Positions 1-11,200 of a DNA stretch of 64,000 nt are shown piece after piece (the first letter of the stretch is position 1; the number at the start of each line of letters is the position of its first letter). The notes beneath the pieces were generated by a model. The model made no database searches. It was not told the DNA's origin and was given only the letters and a program-made list of their open reading frames with translations. Both the position numbers and the translations under genes were made by a program. This DNA is from Steromphala cineraria (taxonomy: Eukaryota; Mollusca; Gastropoda; Trochida; Trochidae). The stretch covers positions 32,584,815 to 32,648,814 of the forward strand of contig OU744730.1 in assembly GCA_916613615.1 (NCBI GenBank), written 5' to 3'.

Positions 1-175
1 AGGTTTTGATGCAATGACTCACTGAATTTCAATGCAATATACATGTTCAAGTTTCACCACAATGCATAGTCATGATAGTGTTGCAGGCTTTCCTCCATCT
101 AAAGCCTCCATATTAGAAGAGATTATCTCTTGAAAATGTGGTAAGACCCATATCACTTCAATTGACCTCACCTCT
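1..175 (+). repeat. 3' part of a tRNA-derived SINE (family 1)
   Basis: The text from 'aggttttgatgcaatgac' through 'tgcaggctttcctcc' to 'aagacccatatc' matches, with divergence, the bodies of the SINE copies at 54176-54470 and 61120-61350. Only the body and tail are in the window; the tRNA-like head would lie to the left. Found by comparing copies within the window. Confidence 0.55.
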
Positions 176-1675
176 TATCAAACGATAGAGAGAAATCACA
201 AATGTTTCACCACTGAACTTAATGTTTCAAATAGAAATGTCATTACTTATGTTATTTCAATTAAATTTAACAGAATATCAAATATAAGGACTCTTCATTG
301 AGCTTGCAACTTTGTATAGTTTTTCCTCTCAACTCTTCAAGTTTAAATTTCAAGCGATGTTTGAAACCAATAAAGAAATTTCCTTTCAAATAATAGAGCG
401 GTTTCCCAAATGTAATAGCAACTTTAGAAAGAGTTCTCTCCCTTGTTAGATGGCCCTCCTTTGTTTCATACCACCAATCCCATCATGCCTTGCTGTTTAT
501 CCGAGAAGAAAATTCCTCGTGGCTTTCAACACGTGACTTCAGCCTCTCTTTGAAACAAACATCGATATTTCACATCTCTCTTATAGCTTCATTATGGGCC
601 TTTATTTAACGTGCAGACGAAGAATTTTGAAAGAATTTTTGGCTTGTATAGAAAAAAATAGAGTAACCATAGAAACAATGTCTGGATTTCTGAAAGAGAA
701 ATTGTGTTGTGTTCGTCAACAGGGCTCTTATGTGATTCTCGAAACTTGAAATATTTTTATCAAACATTCTGTTAAACGTGTACTAAGTGTTTGTCAAAAT
801 GTTGTAGATACATGTGAATATTTTCTTACATAGTTTTGAAGCCTAAATCATGAAATAAACTTTGCATGGCCTTATTGAAAGCAAATTTGTTTTGCATTTG
901 TCTATGCAGTTTTATGTTGAAATAAAAATCAATGAATTGTCATTTTAAAAAAAATTGTTACATAATTTCAATTTTAAGTTTAATTTTCATCAGTTTATAT
1001 TTTAATTGTATATTGTGAAAATATGACAAATAATATTGAAAGATAAAAGCAAATTGCATAATATATTAATTAGTTTAGTTTAGACTTCAAAAGTTTACTG
1101 CAAAGGTAAACAAGTGTGTATTGCTTTGTATGTCAATCATTTGCACTCCTGAAAATAATTGTTTTTCTTTAAATAGTTAAAAAAATTATAATGTGGAATC
1201 TGAAATGAGATTTATTAACAAAAGACAAAAAAAACAAAATAAAGATTAAGTTTATATTGATAGATTATCCATTTATTTTCAAATGATTGATTGATGAAAC
1301 TATCCAATAACGCCTTGTGATGATGTAGCAGATCTATACAATCTTACAGCGCAAATGAATAGCTTCACTTCGCTGTTTTTGACCAAGTGTTTGCTCATTA
1401 TCAAGTTGTCAAATTTAGATCTCAGTAACATGTTTGTCAAAACAAAAGGAAGAGCTCTTTTTTGTTAATCAAGAGGTTGAGGGATATTGTGACCTTGCTT
1501 ATATTTCCTTGCTCAAAATATGTTGTAACCTTTCATCTTCAGGATGATCAAGAGATGTCATTAACATTGCCGATCTTACTTTGTTAGCTCCATCACGCTT
1601 CTCGCACTAATCTTAGCCCGGTCATGATGATGAAGACACAATTGAAATCATTAAGGGAGTGAAGTCTCTTTAAAT
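176..1675. other. Non-coding stretch, probably intron of the RhoGEF gene
   Basis: No exon-like open frame with matching splice sites and no clear repeat was seen. It precedes the first visible RhoGEF exon and is probably intronic, since the encoded DH domain needs upstream exons. Simple A- and T-rich runs are present. Confidence 0.45.
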
Positions 1676-1974
1676 CACACCCCGCAAAGCATTGCAGGAG
1701 ACATCATTTTTCGGCTCCGTCCATGGTTCCATAATTCTGATATTCCCTGTTTTGGTTTCAAGGCCATATCTCAAAAACTGTTCAATATTTTTTACGAAAC
1801 TTGTTACGTGGTTAGAACAAGTGAAAAGTGGTGCCTTTTGCTACTCTGATTATCTGATTTTTTTTTCTGGTTTGCATGAACAAAATTGTAATTTTGTACA
1901 TATCAGGGTTGGGGTCATTTTCAGATTAATTGTATGGGCAGGGGACATCACAGTGCATCACATGTTTCTAGTTG
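1676..1974 (-). mobile_element. Short copy of hairpin-ended element (family B)
   Basis: Read on the minus strand, this runs from 'caactagaaacatgtgatgc' to 'ccgcaaagc', the same ends as the longer plus-strand element at 16351-17332, but with about one internal unit instead of five. The internal text carries the same 'aaaaggcaccac', 'agatatgg' and 'ttccataa' type blocks. It lies only about 75 bases before the first visible RhoGEF exon. An open frame running through it into that exon is fortuitous. Confidence 0.65.
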
Positions 1975-2047
1975 TTGCACAGACTCTTATCACCAGGGTT
2001 ATTGTTAACCTCTTTGATATATCCTTAACTCCTCACTCCTCTTCCAG

Positions 2048-2297
2048 AACTCTGACCCTGATCATGAGCGAGATGGTACAGACGGAACGTGACTACGTGC
2101 GAGCGCTACAGTTCATCATCGAGAACTATATCCCGGAGCTGCAGCGAGAAGACGTCCCACAAGCCCTTAGAGGGAAGAGGAATGTCATCTTTGGAAACCT
2201 GGAGAAGATTTACCAGTTCCACAGACAGCACTTCCTGCAGGAAGTAGAGACCTGCGAAAAGAACCCCTTCCTGATTGGGCAGTACTTCCTTCTACAT
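2048..2297 (+). CDS. PLEKHG4: RhoGEF exon a (start of DH domain)
   Basis: Acceptor 'cttccag' and donor 'gtgaga'. Enters in phase 2 (first base completes a codon) and leaves in phase 0 after 'GQYFLLH'. Encodes the first DH helices. The gene continues upstream of this exon. Confidence 0.85.
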
Positions 2298-5200
2298 GTG
2301 AGACTTCTTTCTTGTTCTTTGAATTAGTCTCCATAACTTTCTGAATACTATAGTTTGATTTTCAAGACTCAAGGTTTTGTTGCAATGTCAGTGCGAATTG
2401 TCTGCAAATTCTAAAAATGATATGACAGGTTTCACTACATTTATTATGTTTTATCTTTCACAACAGTATCATACTCAAAATGATTTTGCTTTGTGAGTAC
2501 ATTTAAACGTTTAACAAGTAATTTCTCTTTTCAATGTTATAATGCTCTTCCTGTTTATTCCTATGGAATGCTTAGTATCACAGAATGGTCCAAACCTGTA
2601 GAATTTTGTAATTCAGAGAAAAATTTCATCGGTAACATTAGGCAATTTAACATAAAATGAGATTTTTTCTGTTTGAATATACAATAGGACAGTACAAATC
2701 TTTACCTGTTTATTGCATGAGAAGAAAATTCATCATCTGTTGGCATTTCACAGCAAATGATCACAAATGTGAATATATGGTAAGAAACATTTACCTTAGT
2801 AAGGTTAATAACTTTTTGAATGTTGCTTAACTCTACAACTGTTCTTGTGCCATTTTCCAGGAGAACCAGTTCTATCTGTACGCCCTCTACAACAAGAACA
2901 AGCCCAAGTCTGATGCTCTGATGGGGGAGTATGGCAAGGAGTTCTTCCGGGTCAGTATCTTTTCTGTATTTTGGAGAATTTTGTACTCCACTTTACAATT
3001 TGCAGGGATATCGCACAAAACTATGCTAGCTTTTGTATTTTTCTGAAATTATGTGGTACTATGAAAATATTTATTCACTTTAACAATGTTTGCAAAAGAC
3101 GTAGCTTTAGCCTTCAATATGATACATCAATTAAAGATAATTTGGGTATCTTTACTTCAGTTTAAAGTAATGTTACTCTCAATGTAATGTGCAACTGAGG
3201 AAGCAGAAAACATACTATTTAAAATAATCAGATATATCATTTTGAATGTTGCTTGTTTGCTTTTCTTGGCTATGGTTCTGTAAACAATTAGACTACAATT
3301 AACATAAAAACATAACTGTGTCCATACCCTCAGTTAAGATGTAATTCAGCAGACATCATAGCAGAAGATCTGCTTATGATTCAGAATAATCACATTTCCC
3401 TGTTGATGTTTTCACACAACTGCGTTGATGTTTTCACAATTTCCCTGTTGATGTTTTCACATTTCCCTGTTGATGTTTTCACATTTCCCTGTTGATGTTT
3501 TCACATTTCCCTTTTGATGTATTCACGTTTCCCTGTTGATGGTTTCATGTTTCACTGTTGATGTTTTCACATTTTCCTGTTGATGTTTTCACAATTTCCC
3601 TGTTGATGTTTTCACATTTCCCTGTTGATGTTTTCACATTTCCCTTTTGATGTTTTCACGTTTCCCTGTTGATGTTTGCAGCAGATGCAGCTGCAGCTGG
3701 GAGACAAGATGGACCTGGCCAGCTACCTACTGAAGCCGGTACAGCGGATGGGCAAGTACGCCCTGCTGCTCAAGCAGATGCTCAAGGTGTGCCCAGAGAC
3801 GGAGCAGGAGTTCCCAGACCTGAAGGTAACCATAGAAACAGGCGGCCATCTTGTCTTCAATGCATTATTTCAAAGGATTTAAGAATCCATAAATAAAAAT
3901 TGTCTTGTTTGATAAAGTTGAACACCAGCAGTGATAGATACAGGAATTTGAATAGGGGGTGTGCTTATAAAAAGGGATGGGGGGATTTACCAATTTTTGG
4001 TAGATTCTTGTAAAAAATGAAAAGGATAGAGGGTTCCTTAATTAACCACAGGTCATTAAAAGACTTGTCTCATCTTATCTGTCACTTTCAACTTCTACGT
4101 ATATCTTTTGAATTATTTGTTTCACTCTTTGTTGTCTTTATGCCTTTCTTTCTCTTACATTCATTCATTTCGTCCAGCTGAACATTTCCACCTGAATATT
4201 TCTCTTGAAATGTTCTGATCATCCTTTTATGTGTTCTGTCTTTGGGAATTATATCACAGGTGGTATCAAGAATAAAAATAACAAAAACCTTTCTTCCACT
4301 TTGCCTTGACTTCTGCCTCTGCTTTCCAATCATTAGTTTCATGCTTTTAATATCTGCTTAATTTGGCTAGCTCATCCAATTTTAGTAGGGAACTTAAAAT
4401 TCAGAAGAATTGCAATTAATGTTGCATGCAAGGGTTGAGGTAAATCCTTATTTTGCTCATATTTCACTTGCATTAATTGCTTATAATGCATGATTACTTG
4501 AGTGTAAAGAACAACGCTTGCATATCACCGGTAGTTGCTTGTGGTCTGTATGTGGTTTGGTCAAGAGTTACATCCCTTGTTTGTACACAATGTCCACAGG
4601 CCGCAGAGGAAATGGTTCGATTCCAGCTTCGCCATGGCAACGATCTTCTGGCAATGGACTCATTGCGAGACTGTGATGTGAGTAAACTAGAAAATTGAAT
4701 TGTTATCTAAACAAATAGAAATATAACATTTTCAGTAGAGAGTTTTCTTTATTACCAAACTAAGTACCTATCTTTAAGAAAAAGCTAAAACAATTACTTA
4801 AAAACTGTTCCAAAGAAATACAATATTATTATGAAAATTGATGCATGTGGAAATTGAAAATTAAATTAATAAAAAAAAACTATAATCAATATTCAGTTAC
4901 AGTATCTTTTGATTTATTACAGTTATTCACAGGTTATATCTCATTTAAAGGTTTATAGGCTTTCTTCTGTTAATACCACAAGCTGCTATGATTCAAGATG
5001 AAAGGCAAATATTTATGCACCTCTGGCAAATAATTCATCATCTAAATCAATCTTTCCATTGCCATTTGCAATGATTTTCAGAATCTAACGTGCATTCTTT
5101 CCCTAAAAATACATTTCAAGCTTATACCCCTGCCCTTTGTCCTAAGACAAAACTTAGCACATCTTTTGGAGAATTTGCCTTAATTGTCAATGCGAGAATA

Positions 5201-8200
5201 TGACTCAATAGGAATATACCTGTTACCCCATAGTTTTTTGCTATCATAATTTTACTCTTGTATTCTTCTCTCCAGGTGAATCTGCAGGAGCAAGGGAGAC
5301 TACTCCGCCAGGATGAGTTCCTGGTCTGGCAGGGTAGAAAGAAGTCTGTGCGTCGAGTGTTTCTGTTTGACGATCTCATACTCTTCAGTAAAGCGAAGCG
5401 AGGTCGTCAAGGTCACCACGACATCTACATGTACAAATATAGCTTTAAGGTCAGTATACGATAAGTTTTATCCAAGCTTATGTATCATTTCAGGGGACCA
5501 TTATACAAAATGACCTAACACTAAGGTTAAACTTAGTACCATATATATCCCACTAAGGCTACCTTAGTGTTGACGGCGGATAACTTCTTTGAGAGGCATT
5601 TTAGAAGTTGGAAATACAATAATGAAGAGGATTATATGGTAACAACTTCTTTATTCATGTTAGGGGACGTTTTGACACAGCTCCTTGTCAAGCAATGTAG
5701 GTATCCATAATCCATAATCCTCTTCCTTACTACCTTAGTGACTTAAGGTCACCCTAGTGTTTTGTGCAACGGGACCAAGATCAATTTCTATGCATATACT
5801 TTATCTTAAATTACTTCTTTTAGTCAAAGACATTTTTATCTCTGTGTGATAAAAACTTTTAGGCACCCTCTATTTTTGCGATTATTCCTTGAAATTTTAT
5901 CTCTCTACAGGATATGACCCATTGTTACAAAATTTAATATTGCTAAAATGTTTTTGGGGTCAGAAATTTCAAATAAACACAAATAAAATTCACTTATGAC
6001 TTTATTAACTTGTTTGTTCTTTACCTTTACAAGTAAGGACCAATTGTTCTGGATTGAACTGTATACTCAATGATTTTCTGTTCAGACGTCCGACGTAGGG
6101 TTGACGGAGAATTACGGTGACAGCGGTTACAAGTTCGAGATTTGGTTCCGGCGGCGCTCTCTGGGGGGAACCTATGTTTTGCAGGCTCAAAACTCTGAAG
6201 TCAAAAAGAACTGGGTCCGCGATATCTCCAAATTACTATGGAAACAAGCGATAAGAAACAGGGGTAAGATTTTAATGTTACTCAGAAATGCTTGCCTAGA
6301 ACTAGAAGAGAAAAATCCCATGACTAAGTTTGCTTTATATCATTGTTGGAGTGTTCAAACTTGACAGTTTTCATTCTTTTAAAAGTCAAATTTTGTAGGC
6401 ACGATACTCACTTAGTGTTAAAGGTGCTGTAGCATATCTTGGAATTTCTAACATTCTGACAACATGTTTCATGAATGGAAATAAAAGATTCGACAAAAAA
6501 AAAAACAACTGCTGCCATCATTGACAGACATTGTGTTATGTAAAAGAGTTATTTTAAAAACCTATTAGTTTCAGCAAATCTGTCTGAATATATTTCTATA
6601 ACTGAATGATTTCAACATAAATTGCAGCATTAAGTTTTTGCTATGAACATGAAAACCTTTACTATGACTATGGATAATTGGGTTATTACCGTTAATTAAG
6701 AGAAGATTTATCTCTAAAGAAGATATATTGCCTTGACTAATATTAAAAGGGAAAGTTTGAAAATAAAACAATATAAAGATGTGCTACAGTGTCTTTAATG
6801 CTCGTCTAGTTAGAATTTCTTTATTGTTCTGCATAGTTTAACTGCACATTAAAGACTGCTTGAATTTCTTCAAGCATATGATGATATTTTTCATCTTATT
6901 TTATGGTTTTAACTTTAGATTTTAAAATTCATGAGTAGTTTGAGGCCGCTTATGCAGGGTTCGTACAAGCCTTGAATTTTGGGCACTTGGCCTTAAAAAG
7001 CCTTTTCAAACCTAATTGAGCCTTAAAGAGCCTGGAAAACAACTAAAAACCTGCAAAAAGCGTTCAACTTGCTACCAATGATCTCATAGATTTTTTAAAA
7101 TGAATTTGTTTGTGATGAAACACAAATAAACATTTTCTGTTTATATAAGTATATTCAGAAATCTTTTGGATTCCAAGTTTGTTAAATGTCAATTGGGTCA
7201 TTTGCTTTAGCTTTGTTGACGTCCACCTTTCATATTGGAATCAGTTTGTTTCCATTCCAGAAAAAGCCTTTAAAAAGCCTCAAATTTTGCTCTTGTGTTA
7301 TTGTACGAACCCTGATATAGTGAAAAATATATATATTTTGCCTTGATGCTAAATCCTTTTTTGAAAACTTTTGTTACAAAAATATTTTTATATAATCCCT
7401 ATCCCTAATAATCCTGCCCTATATCTTGAACCTTTTCTCTCTTTTCCTCTTCTTATTAATAATTTTTTATTTTTTTGATTGGATTAAACTATAAGATCAA
7501 TCCAATCAGAAAATTTTATCTTTGTAGTTCATACTGGTTGTTTTTGAGGTGTGAGGTTTCATATTTTTGTTTAGATCCTTATTCATTATTTCTTGGTATT
7601 TTCACTTTCTTTCATTTAAGATTTATCATTTCTTTAAAAAAAATAGACTTGACACGCTTTTTATCATCTCCATTCTTGCTTTATTAATTCCACCATTTTG
7701 CAATAATTTTTACATCGACATTTGTGTTTACAATCAAAAGTATATCTTACAAAACCAAAGTTTAATCTTTATATCCACTTAAGGAAAATTTAAGAATTGT
7801 TTATAAGGAATATTATGTCATCTTATGTAAATTCAAAATGGCCGCAAATTGTCTCCATGACAACAACCTTGATCTCTCAAACATCAGTACCTGCATGACT
7901 CGTAGTCCTCTAGCCTCTCTCTCTCTATCCCCCCTCATTTCTGTCCCTAACAGAGTCGCGTCTTACAGAAATGGCCACGATGGGCGTCGGAAGTAAACCG
8001 TGCCTGGACATCAAGCCAAGTGCCGACAACATACAGGATAGATTCGTCAATGTTGCCCTCGGAACAAGAGGATGTAAGTGTCCATGAAATTACATGGTAG
8101 AATTATCTAAATGAAACAATTCTGTTAACGATTCGTTAACAGATTTAAGAATTGTAAGGAGAGGGATAACTTACTGAATAGCCAGGACCTACTTTGTGAA

Positions 8201-11200
8201 ATTAATGTGAAAAAAAATAACAACCTATGAACAGTTATTCATATGGAAAAGTTTCAGCCAACAACCAATTCTAGTTAAAGTAAGGTTATTTAATTTGGTT
8301 TTCCTTTAATTGTGAAAAAAATAGCTTGAAGATAGATATCCAGCAATAATAAACCTTGGACTTCTTTTCTGAATGTAAACTCAAAATACTAAAATACTGA
8401 AGTGAGCAAAATAAAGTACCTGATGTTCATAAATGTTCCGGAGAGGTTTTCAAAGTATAACTCAATTGATAGTCTGAATGAAAACTGAAAATACTAAAAT
8501 ACACTACTGTGAAAATACAAACTAAACAACTGTGCAGAATTAAGTACGCTGAAAATGAGATTATTGTTATCAATTGCTGTTTGAAATGTCAAATACCATA
8601 TACAATACTGTGCAGAATTAAGTCGTCTGAAAATGGAATGATTTTCAATTATCAAATACCAAATACAGTTCTGTGAAGAATTAAGTACTCTGAAAAAAGA
8701 TTGCTGTTTGAATGTTCAAATACAATGCTGTGCAGAATTAAGAACACTTTGTCAGATGAAAATTGAAATTATCCAATTATCTAAGCCATAACCTCTGAAC
8801 ATGTTTTCATCTAGAATAAAGGCTTATTTTCTGATTTCTTCACCAGCTCGGACAAGGAATTCCATCGCGGTGTCATCGTTCGACCACCTGCGTAACGGCA
8901 ACAAGCGACCGCACTCCATCATCTCCGTCAGCAGCACCTCCTCCTCCAACTCCAGCCACTCCAGTTTCGGGCTCTTCGGTTCTCTCAACCTCGCTTTCGA
9001 TCCACTCGACAGTCCGCGACATCATCGGCGGTCCGTCACATTTCTTTCGAATGGTGAGTATCTGATAGATAACCTGAATTTAACACTGAATTTTAAATAC
9101 TGAAGTGTACAGAATTAAGTATACCATAGAGAATACCATGTCAAGGACATGTTCTCTATAGATTCTGGAAGTATCAGTGATTTGAAATGACAACTTTTTT
9201 TATAGATAGACAACTTCTTTATTCTGGGTAGTCTACACTGAATAAAGAAGTTGTCTAATCCTTATTGCTCCAACTTCTAAAATACCATTCAAGGAAGTCA
9301 TCACTGATTTGATAACCTGCATGTACAGATTAAAATTGAAATACACTTCCGTGTAAAAATAAGTACAATGTGTTCATGAGTTTTCAACTTTGCCAACAAT
9401 TTGAACTTAATTTTGCATGGCAGTGTAGGATTCCATTTGGTTCAAAAGTTTATCTTTTGCTCTTTGGATCTTGTTAAAAAAATATCAACATTTATCATAT
9501 ACTTGCTTATAAATACAGAGATTTTGAATGTACGATACACCCTCCGTCAAGCACCCTGTATCAGCCCGCAGGGCAGATAACCTGTATCAGCCCGTCGTCA
9601 AGGGCAAAAACCTGTATCAGCCCGTCGTCAAGGGACTTGAACCAGGAACCTTAGGCAACGAACGCAAAAAATAGATCAAAGTCGCGAGGACTTTAGAGTT
9701 GTCTCCCTTTGTACAGCTGACGTTTTAACGTGGCCGACATCGCGAAGAAAACGCTGCAGTCACTTGTGGATTTGTCAGCTTGATACAAATTAATCTTCCA
9801 TTTTGGAAATTCAACCGGAGAGAAAAATGAACTCAAAAGCCGCGAGAGGCGTAGGCTGGGGAGCTTTGACTATCGGTATGTGTCAGTTCACGTTAACCAA
9901 AATTGATACCATCAGCCACTCAGTTAATGTTATGAATTAAAGTTTTTAAATGTTACATTTATTTTTGTTGTTTCTTTTGTAAATATATATGATAAAAATA
10001 GCATGACATGGGTAATTTCATATCACATTCTGTATCAGCCCTCGACCAATATCAGCCCTCGAGCTAAAGCTCTCGGGCTGATATTGGGGTCTCGGGCTGA
10101 TACAGAATGTGATATGAAATTACCCATATAATACTATCTATTTATTATATACTTGCTTATAAATACAGAGATTTATTATATGATTGAAGGTGAGATACTC
10201 TGTTCTATCAGTGAAATAAACCCTCTATCTGGCTACAGTGGTGATAACCTTTATCGTCACTCTACTGAGTGGTGATAAACTTTATCACCACTCTAGTGAC
10301 GTCAAGTTCAAGAGTTTGACGTCATGTAACAATGGTCTGACGTCATGAATTCTCCTATGACGTCACACTGTTACCGCGGTGACGGGCTCTTCCAAGCGGC
10401 CGCTCAACATGAAATTGGCCTTTTTTGACGTAGTTAGAAGGATTTCATCATATAATAAATAGAATATCTGTCAATTCTTGACAAATACCATGTTTATCTC
10501 ATCTCGTGAGGTAGAAAAGTTAAATATTTTCACTCGTGGCTGCGCCACTCGTGAAAATATAACCTTTCTACCTCACTCGATGAGATAAACATGGTATTAG
10601 TCAAGAAAAGACAGATATCCTCTATACATTTTTGTCTCATTCACAAAAATGTTCAGCCTTATACTTCCATATCAATTCTGAATTCTACCCTTTTCAGAGA
10701 GTGGAATCGGTACAGACATTTCTAGTGGAGACGCTGACCCTGGAGGGGGAGGGGGTGAGGGGGGACGCACCGGCCAGGAGGATCTGACGCCGGTCTCTTC
10801 GGCACGCTCCTACATCGACTACATGAAATCCAGAGTGTTCAAACAGAACTACGAGACTGTCGTCACAGATGTAAGCAAAACATTTTCTGATATTGTCATA
10901 TAAAGTTTTAATTTATTTGTATCTCATTTCTAAGAAACCTGTCCATTATTGCGCCAGATTTCTTGCTAGCAATTAAGGAATTAATTATTACTGAAATGAA
11001 TTGAAGAACGTTGATCATTGATTGAAAATAAAGAGAAAATGGAAAATGGAAATTTGATACCATTTGGTTGTCAATTATGTCAAAAGTATGTTTTTTGTGG
11101 AATGAAAATATCTCAGTAGCCCAAAAGGTATGATAATATATCTGTCAGATAAATTGTAACAGAGCACAGCTTAAAGTGTCATCAGCGTATATATAGTGTT

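Noticed and set aside
1692..2047. Upstream extension of the first RhoGEF frame to an ATG at 1692
   Set aside because: The sequence is a family B transposon copy; a good acceptor at 2041-2047 starts the conserved DH coding region.
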